From: Numida meleagris
Lineage: Eukaryota; Chordata; Aves; Galliformes; Numididae
NCBI RefSeq assembly: GCF_002078875.1
Contig: NC_034414.1
Location: forward strand, 17,269,471-17,333,470
DNA: 64,000 nt
Reading direction: 5' to 3'
Shown here: piece after piece, positions 55,691 to 64,000 of the stretch
Numbering within the stretch: the first letter of the stretch is position 1
How the letters are laid out: every line of letters starts with the position of its first letter
The notes under the pieces: generated by a model
Databases searched by the model: none
Told to the model about the DNA's origin: nothing
Seen by the model: only the letters and a program-made list of their open reading frames with translations
Made by a program: the position numbers and the translations under genes

Positions 55691-57954
55691 GTGCTTTGTG
55701 GGAGGTCAGGAGTCTTCAGGTGCTATAGTCTCCCTTTAAGACACCTGCTTGCAGAGGCGAGTAATTCTCGAGTAGCCAGCTGCTGGTGTGAATGGAACAT
55801 GACAAGATTTAGTTCTATGTTAATTCTCTACTTGTGGCTTTTGCCAGCAGGGGGAGTTGAAGACCCCATCTTAGACTTGGTCTGTGCAGGTTGGGCTGGA
55901 GGATCAGCACTTTTGGATGGTCTCAGTGTAACATTCTCAGCATAGTTAATTGCTGGGGCCTGCATCAAGGGTTTGGAATACAATAAGGAGTTTCTTGCTC
56001 ATTTTTTAATGGAAAAATGCAGGAAGATATGTTTTGAGGCAATGAATTATCAGTACTAAACATCTATTTGTACCAAAACATACATAATAAATAAGAAAGT
56101 GAAACTTCTTACCACATGGAAAAATCCAGTGTCACGTCTCAATAAAATATAGGAAAATTGCATAGACTGCAAATGAGTCTCAAAACAATCTCCAATATCT
56201 GAGAAACTCAGAGCAGCACTGGACACAATTTTCTGAAAATCTTCCCTAAATTTTAACACAGTGATCAATTTTTCAGGTAGATGGTTCTAGGGAAAGAATC
56301 TTTAGGTTTGTAGGGTGTATCCTGCGACTTCTTGTGTTCTGATGACAGGAACATCCTGCTATCTCTCGTGCGCCAAAGTCAGAAAATTGATATGTGTGGA
56401 AATAAATCAAGGACTGTTGGACTTCCTTTAAACCTGTAGCATGGTTCCTCTGTTTTTTTGTCAATAAGCCCACAGTTAAGCGTTTATCTATTGAACAGTC
56501 AGGGTCTTTTATAGCATCTGAAGGTGATAACTGAAAATATAATCAACATTTTAAAGTATTGTATAAATTGGTCTTGTAAATTTTAAATTCTCCTTAATTG
56601 AGCAGATACCCATGTTACTGCCCTAGCGGTGAGGACAAATCCTTCAGAACTGAGTAGCTTGTTCTTGTTTGTAAATATGTATTGACAACAACTTCTTTGC
56701 TAGTTTATTGAATTTCTTTAAACTAGCATTCTGCAACTGTATGTTTTCCTTTGGAGAAAATCCGGAGTGCTTGAACCTTTGAAGGCTTCTCTTAAAAATA
56801 ATTGTGGGTGGGACGGATCTTCAAGATACAAGTAATAGTGTTTCCCTTTCTCCCTTAAACCTGATGGGCTACAACTTGTGTTTATATACTGTTGCAAACT
56901 TAATTTAGATGTAGTAGTAAGGTCTAAAACAAGTTGTGCTTTGTAAAGAAATCAAAGAAAGAAACTGAACGGTGCCTGAGTGGAAACAGTGAGGGAATCA
57001 GCGTGTCTGGCATTGACATAATACTGCGAAATCAATGCTTTGATCAACTGTAAAGCATAACAGCTGTGTGAAAGGTTTGCTGTGGTTAGCTGGCATTATC
57101 TCTTGTCCAAAGCCAAGTACATTGTAAACCAGTAAAAATTAACTGCCGGAGCACAATGATGTTTTTGTGACTGGGAATTCAGATAAAATTATGCTTCTGT
57201 TGGCAGAATGATAAAAAGAGCTGGGTCCATTTGCATACAGGTGAAGAGGGGCGGCGATGTCCCATGTTGTGCAGAGTCCAGGGCACCACAGGTATGCAAA
57301 GCATTCAGCTGTAAGGGCTGGCTTTAATTAAGCTTTATTTTCACCTGGTTAGTTATGGAGTGGGAGGAAATGAGCAGTACCGTGCTGAGTCATTGGGTGG
57401 CAGCAGAGCATTTACCACTTCCCAAGGCATCCCAACAGAAGGAACGACTGCAGTTCTGCTTGATTTTGATGTAGGTGTCTGAAAGCAAGGCTTGCACTCT
57501 GAAACAATATCTCAGCATGATATCTATGGTGAGAGTCCTCTCTCTTCGAGACAGATTTCCCTCCAAAAGTTTTAACATGAGTGTATGTATGTATGATGTA
57601 TACAGATGTATATGCACACGCAAAAACTGTATCTCTGTGGCCTCTGCCCATTTCAGCTCTGTGACAGTGAGGAGCTTTAATGTGGCCGCTACCATTGCCA
57701 GTTCCCAAATTAGATCCCATATCCCTGGCAGTTCAAGCTTCTTCTGAAGATGTGCAGTGTGGTGGTCTTGTGGATGAAGCCATGTCCAAGTTCTAAATTA
57801 TTTTTCTGCTGGAAGTGGTCCTGTGAATGTGGCCAGCATTAGCTAGTTAGCGAAAACTGCCCATGTTTTTGTTAGTCATGGCTCTTTGTAAGAAAAGCGT
57901 AAGAGGCAGGACAGTTGGTGTTTATCATTAGTGTTTCACAGTGGCTGTGAGCAA
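55691..57954. other. Intergenic, no gene recognised
   Basis: There is no supported gene. On the minus strand 56268-56056 is open (translation contains SFSDIGDCFETHLQSMQFSY), and within it a donor-like gtggtaagaag occurs near 56117-56107. An isolated exon or chance are both possible. The stretch 57180-57370 contains homeodomain-like TTAATTAA and E-box-like CACCTG motifs, which alone prove nothing. A short GTAT repeat is near 57583. Confidence 0.4.
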
Positions 57955-58045
57955 CCTGGTCTCCTGGGAGGTGTCCCTGCCTATAGCAGTGGAGTCAGAA
58001 CCAGGTGATCTTGAAGGTCCCTTCCATCCCAAACCTTTTTATTAA
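57955..58045 (+). repeat. CR1 LINE 3' terminal fragment
   Basis: Sense CR1 end: gtccctgcctatagcagtgg agt, then aggtgatcttgaaggtccct tccatcccaaacc. Confidence 0.8.
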
Positions 58046-59639
58046 TTCAAGGAAGGAGTTAATCTCTCTGTACTTATTCTGCAATTTAAACATTGAGGGT
58101 TTTTTTTAATTTGAAAGTTGCGGGCAGTGCTTGTAGGACTTTGAAAATGCTGTCCTCTTTTGGAACTAAGTATATTATTTGTGTATTGTTTCAATTAAGA
58201 GATCAATAACTCATTTCCATTTGTTTCATGTTGATTCTGCACACCTCACAATGTAGTTCATGCAAAGTAATGTGCTGTGGCCTCGAGGAGAATGAATAAA
58301 GTGAATTTACTTTCTCCCTGCCATTTTCTCTTACTAGCTGAAGTAATCCTCTTTTTAACTGGTGGATCCACAAAACCCTGGCCTTTGAATTTGCCTATAC
58401 ATGGGGCAAGAGTCCCCTCATGCAGAGTTTTATTATTTATTTCCATGCTTTGTGGTTAACTTTAGCAGAATGTTGAGATGCAGAGTGGAAATAATAGGAA
58501 TTACAGTACTGAGGGCAAAGTGTGCAAACGCATGGTATCTCTTTGCCACTTGTGTGTGTGTGCTAGGAATGTGGTCATCAGTGAGAACCTGTTGGTAGAA
58601 ACAATACAGAGATTTTTATCTGTAGAGATTTAGTTTGAATACATGTTGGGATTGTGTCAGCCTATGATCATTAAGAGAACTGGCGGTAGGAAATGAAAGT
58701 GACTGATGAGAATTCTGTCAGTTTTTGTCTGCAGTACACGTAGCAGGTATTTTCCATTTTCTTTTGTACAAAGAAAAGGAGAGATGCTGGCAGAAGGTAT
58801 AAGACTTTTTGAAATCTGTTATAAATGTTACAGCGCTGATGTTTCATGTCCTTTGAAGACTCTGCGTTGCTTCTTTTTGAGGAATCAGCTCTCTAAATTT
58901 CAACTTCGCAGCCCTCCAGTTAATTAATGCTGTTTTTTTAACAAATTGCCTCTGGCTTTCATTTTCTCCCCATTCAGGGATTTATCAACCTGACTGCAGA
59001 AAAAACACAGTGCCTATTGCCCTGTGCCTATTTTACATGCTGACAATAGGAAACCTCTTTTTTTCCCCACAAATTTGCGATGACGTTCTCATCTTCTCTA
59101 GGGGTTACTTCAAGAGGATAACTGCTATTTCCTCCCAGTTCAAGCTTCCCTGTGTCAGGGATATTTGATCATTTCCAGTAGATGGAAAAATGCAGTTTGC
59201 AGGCTGAGAGCTGCACGTGTAGCCCTGCAGGCTGTTGTGAGGGATGCTATGTTATGGCAAATTTCTAGGAGATGAAACCATCATGTTTAACAGAATAGCA
59301 TGAGGATCTCTAAGGCAAGCTCTTCCTGGTGTCCGAAGTTCCTACAGCTTTAGTGGCTGCAACAAAAGGTCAGATCTGCTAGTGGCTCTGGGAGGAATTC
59401 CTGGAGGTTCCCTTGCATCTGCCTTGGATTCAACTGAATTGAATCCAAATCCCACAGGTTTCAAAGAATAATGCTGGATTCAGTGACTTGCTTGCTTTCA
59501 CAAAAGATCAGTTTAGCTAGAAAGCCTTGGGCTGTAATTAGGAAAGTCTTTATGCAATTCTTTGAGCAAGGAGGAAAGAGGTTACTGTCATTTTGAAGAA
59601 TGCCAACCTAATGCATCAAAGTAGTCATGCATTTTGGGG
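58046..59639. other. Intergenic, no feature recognised
   Basis: AT-rich unassigned sequence with only random short open frames of about 60-73 codons. There is no repeat I can name. Confidence 0.45.
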
Positions 59640-59860
59640 GTACTTTGAGGTTGGACATTAGGAAAATTTTCTTCTTGGAAAGAGTGGTGATGCACTGGCA
59701 TAGGCTGCCCAGGGTGGTGGTGGAGTCACAATGCCTGAAGGTGTTCCACAGCTGTGGGGGTGTGGTATGAACTAACATGGTCAGTGGGCATGGTGGCATG
59801 GGTTGGTGGTCAGACTGGGTGATGTTGGAAGTCTTTTCTGACCTTAATGATTCTAAGAAG
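59640..59860 (+). repeat. CR1 LINE 3' fragment
   Basis: Sense CR1: ttggacattaggaaaatttt cttc, gatgcactggcataggctgc ccagg, gtgatgttggaagtcttttc tgaccttaatgattct. Confidence 0.92.
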
Positions 59861-62800
59861 TGCAGTTATTTCAAATGCGGAAGTGACATCTCTGTTTTGG
59901 CAGCAGAGCAAGATACTTGTGACCATTTGAGCACCATTGGCATCTGGTGGTTTTAGGTGCCTTGGTGTTCCAGTATGTGCACTGCTCTCCTGGTGGGAAT
60001 GATTTCCCAGGAAAACTGAAATGTAAAAATAGTAGAGTAGTTCACTTGTAATCTACACTAAACAGGAGCTATAGTGCTGGCAAGTGGTGGTACAGATACC
60101 TCAGCTACTTACCTCGTGCACGCAATAATCCGTATGGTTGCATTAATACTGTGAATTCTGCTGTAATACCATCTAGAATATTTCAGATAAATTCTGATTG
60201 TAGAAGCTTTCAGAAGTGCCTACACAGCTCTTTCTTCAGCATGTTGAATGTTCTTGTTCAAGTCCTGAAGCATTACCCTCATTTAGTGGTAAATTAGGTT
60301 CTTGAGATGGGCCAATGACAAATCAGGTTTTTATGCCTCTTTTCCAGTGTACCGCAGACCTTTGGAATTTCATGTGGTCTTCTATAAAAGGAAATTAATG
60401 ATTATGTATTATTCATAAAATAATGTTTCCATCATTTTGTCCGTTTCCTCTCCATAAATTCACCAGCAGAGGGCTGAAGGATTTACCACCTACTTAATTT
60501 AGTTTAGATTCATGAATACACTGCTTAAACTTCCCTCTTGAAAGAAAATGTTCCTGCCAGGTTGGAGCATAGATCTGAAATACTCTGTGCTGTCTGAGTA
60601 CATGACATATGCTGCATAGCGTACTGAGCTGGGAGGTACACCCTCTCCATGGCTTAGTAATGTTCACGGCAAAAACTTCACTTTCCAAGCATTTTGAAGC
60701 ATTATTGTTTTATTTCAGAGCTGCTGAGTGAATGCCTTTCTGGAATGTGCAGTTTTAAGCTATTTAGATCTTCCTCGACTGCATGAGGGAGATTATTAAA
60801 TAAGGTGGCTGTCATGGTCAGTCTCAATCTGAAACTGATGCATCTTTCTACAGCAGCCTGGGCTGAGAGCTTAGTGCGTGCTCAGAAAAGTGCTTCCGCT
60901 CTTCTTTTAGCACGCCCTACTGAGCTGGGTTAAAAGCAGGACTTCACGTTCAGAGAACGTAGCCAAAGGTGGAAACCTGATCTTCATGGGAAAGAAAACA
61001 GATCATTTTGGCATTTTGGAATGGGCTAGATCCTGCAATAACCCGACACATTTTTTCCTAAATAGAAGACCGGGAATCTTAGTTCCTTCTTTCTTAAAAG
61101 TGGTAGAAATTCATTCACTGCTTTGCAGAATTTGTGGTTAAGTCGCTTTTGAGCTTTTCTGCAGGAAAATGGAGGTATTTCTTGATTCTTAGTCCACTGA
61201 AGAGTCTGAATGATTTCCACTGGTTTTGGTGGCCTTTGGTCAGACATGTGGTGTATTATGAAAATAGCAGAGAATGTCACTGTGGTTTTTTTGACCCTAA
61301 AAGCAGATTGGCAACATACCTAGAACCGAACTTTTCATATTTTCCAAGTGCTTTGCTGTTAAGAAAATTATGTAAAACGTTGCTATAAAACTTTCAGTTA
61401 ATAATATTTAGATGAACATGCTCAGAGACCATTTTGATGGCTTTCAGAGTGTCTTCCTGAGTCTTTTGGATTCTTCTTTAACCAAAAGTGATCTTTTAGG
61501 ACCTTTTTTGCCAATGGAACGTTTTCCTAATTGTATCCAGGCGTCCCAATGTAGAGAAAGAGTGATTGTGAGCAGGAATAAATCACTGCTAAGTACTCTG
61601 AAAAGATAAATGAGCAAGACTTGAATAAAAACAAACTCACCACCATGACTTACTATTTCTGAGGTGCCTAGAATAAAAGCCTAATTGGACTTCACATTTG
61701 CTTTGTTTGAAATGTATGTTTTTGAAAAGAATTAGCGACTTAGATTCCATCACATTTTGCATATTTCTTATGTGCTTTCTAGGAGTTTCTTTTGTAAAGA
61801 TGGAAGTATGGCTGATATCACTCTGGAAAGTATTTAAAAAGAAACTGCTTTTGCCCTAGATATCTCTACTTTTTATGGTAGTGACTGGAGCATGCTTAAG
61901 AGCCAAGATGTGTTGTCCCAAAGAATCTGTCATATAAAAAGATGGTGTGAAGAAAGGAGTACAGAGAAATTATCATCTTATTGTTGTTATTGTATTATGG
62001 TTATTTTATTTTTTGAGATATAGTATCTTCTAGGGGAAGCTAGAAGGGGAAGGCACTGAGTAATCTCTGGGCATCTTTCTGGGCATCTGGTCGTCTTTCC
62101 ATTGAGAAGTGTATGGTATGTTTGAATAATTACGCATATGTATGTATGAACATGTATGTTACTAGCAGACTTCTGTTCATGTGTGCTTTGCTAGTAGTTG
62201 CTTGGTGAGCATACCTGCATGAATATTTAGCAACATTCTGATTGCTATACTAGGTTGTTGTTTTTGCCCTGGTAAAGGCATGGAGGGGTATCTGAGAAGC
62301 ATGCTTTCTTGAAACTGGTTTCCTGTAGCATACAGTGCCTCTTTGGTGCTTGTGTGCAAGGTGGGAGGCTGCCCCAGTGGTAGCTATTGCAATGCTCCAG
62401 CATGGTCAGTGGTGGAAGATCTTATCGTTTGAGGCAATGTCCTGACATGGTGTAAGACTATGGAACGTTCTATGGCCATGTGTTGACACAAAATTATAAA
62501 GCTACCTCAGTTTTTGTATGTTGTTGAGTTCAGCCACAGCATCAGTTTTTGAGATACGTGTGGCTTCTCCCTGGGAGGGTAATGTCTCTGTCTTCACAGA
62601 CACATCATTTCCTGGTCAAGGTTCTCTATTCAGAAGTGAAGTTAGGATGTAAGTATTCATGTTTACAATATCTCAAAAGTGCTAGAGTCTGACCTTCTCA
62701 AAGCTTTGCTTAATCTCTTCAACCCTTGATAGGGGAAAAAGAAACAGGTGAGTTGGGAACTTGCTCGAGTTTCAAAAACTAAAGCACACATGAGCCTCTT

Positions 62801-63337
62801 CTCCAGTAACTATCTCTTTTAAAGTGCTCAGTGGTGGAATGAAATGCTGGATTTTTCTCTGCAGATTGGAGATGACTCTGGAGTGTTTTTCTTTTCATTT
62901 AACCAAGAAAGCTAATTATCATTAATAATGCTACCTCTACTGTTTCACTGTAATCTTATTTTAAGGAAGTGTTTGAATATTAAGCGTTTTTCCCACATCA
63001 GTGAAACAATGTACTGTTCTCTGCCAAAAATCACATTCGCATATCATCCTCGTTCCTGTAGCTGCAGGGTGAAATTTGGAATTTTTCCAGTAGCCCAGCT
63101 GCCAATTTACCATCATTGATCATTATCAGGAGTCACTTGAGTTGTCTGATGTATAGCAAAGTATGTTTTTGGCTGCGTGTGATGTATGAGCTGTTTTTGG
63201 TCTTGGGGACCTGCTTGTACTGGTTTATGGAAGGCTGTTCTTCAGAACTGATTGTGGTTTCCTGAGAGATAGCCCCTATGTTATAATGAAGTAGTAGTGC
63301 ACTGTTGAAGTGTTACACGTGTGATAGGGAAGTGAGC
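59861..63337. other. Intergenic, no gene recognised
   Basis: Unassigned sequence. Open frames of 60-84 codons overlap on both strands at 61026-61609, with no protein family recognised. An AT-rich palindrome-like stretch (taatgattatgtattattca taaaataatg) is at about 60396-60425. Confidence 0.4.
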
Positions 63338-63800
63338 TTAGAAGCACAGAATCAAAGGTGTTGGAAGGGACCCCAAGAGATCATAAGTCCAACCCTCCTG
63401 CCAAAGTAGGTTCCCTACAGCAGATCACACACGTAGGCATCCCGATGTGTCTTGAATATCTCTGTAGAAGGAGACTCCACAACCTCTCTGGGCAACCTGT
63501 TCCAATGCTCCATCACCCTTACCATGAAGAAATTCTTCTGTATGTCAGTACAGAACTTCCTGTGTTCAAGTTTTAGGCCATTACTCCTTGTCCTTTTGCT
63601 ACCTACCACTGAGAAGAGCCTGGCCTCATTCATTTGCCTCTCACCTCCTATTAGATATTTATAAATGTTAATTAGATCGCCTCCTCAGTCTTCATTTCCC
63701 CAGGCTGAACAGACCCAGGTTACTCAGCCTTTCCTCGTAAAGGAGGTGCTCTAGGCCCTTTTATCGTCTTTGTGGCCCTCTGCTGGACCTGATCTGATTA
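63338..63800 (-). repeat. CR1 LINE 3' fragment (longest in window)
   Basis: Antisense CR1 over about 460 bp: agcacagaatcaaaggtgtt ggaagggacc, ccacaacctctctgggcaac ctgttccaatgc, ccattactccttgtcctttt gctac, tagatcgcctcctcagtctt c, ccaggctgaacagacccagg and ccctctgctggacc. The order is that of a continuous CR1 3' UTR plus the end of ORF2. The short open frames here are by-products. Confidence 0.94.
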
Positions 63801-64000
63801 TTTGGCATTCAGTGGAAGCTCAGCTATTGAAATCGATGAGAGGGGACACATACCCAGTGCTCTTTTGACTTAATGTTCAACTCTTAGCGTCCTCAGAGCT
63901 GAATTTTCTGTTAAGAAAGGTATCGCGAGATTGAGAGTTGCATGAGTTTACTATAATCCTTGGAGTTAGTGGGGAAAAAATTAAACTCTATATGAGGCTC

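Noticed and set aside
57180..57370. Homeodomain-like and E-box-like motif cluster, possible enhancer
   Set aside because: TTAATTAA and CACCTG motifs are common in AT-rich DNA; without conservation data there is no basis to call an element.
61026..61388. Overlapping 84-codon open frames on opposite strands
   Set aside because: Both are short and mutually shadowing, without homologues or splice signals I can support.

Overview
The window looks like vertebrate nuclear DNA, most likely from a bird and probably a galliform such as chicken. Genes are split by GT-AG introns, and CR1 LINE fragments ending in ATTCTATGA-type repeats are scattered throughout. The encoded proteins match vertebrate INCENP, secretoglobins and TPC2. 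All recognised genes are on the + strand. Species is inferred, because no search could be run.

Layout. (1) Positions 1-9033 hold the 3' half of INCENP: ten coding exons for the charged helical region, the Aurora B-binding IN-box and the TSS motif, ending at a stop at 8916 and AATAAA at 9027. (2) Positions 9033-15960 are gene-poor. (3) Positions 15960-25320 hold three small secreted secretoglobin-like genes, each with a signal-peptide exon, a helical core exon and a tiny last exon, and each with a TATA-like box and AATAAA. Genes 1 and 3 have three cysteines after the signal peptide. Gene 2 has one, and its first intron contains an open, splice-flanked, phase-compatible 46-codon candidate exon. 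(4) Positions 25470-45678 hold the whole coding sequence of TPCN2 (two-pore channel 2): 25 exons reading without a break to 736 residues, starting in a CpG island only about 360 bp after the poly(A) signal of secretoglobin 3. (5) Positions 45679-64000 hold no gene I can support, only CR1 fragments and unassigned sequence.

How the genes relate. INCENP (chromosome segregation), the secretoglobins (secreted lipid-binding-type proteins) and TPC2 (an endolysosomal cation channel) do not form a pathway. INCENP beside a secretoglobin cluster matches the mammalian arrangement (human 11q12) and so looks like conserved synteny. The best leads are the cysteine loss and possible hidden exon in secretoglobin 2, the 114-bp INCENP cassette exon, the CLEAR/M-box-like CACGTG in the TPCN2 promoter, and an unclassified dispersed repeat present at both 108-420 and 34780-35070.
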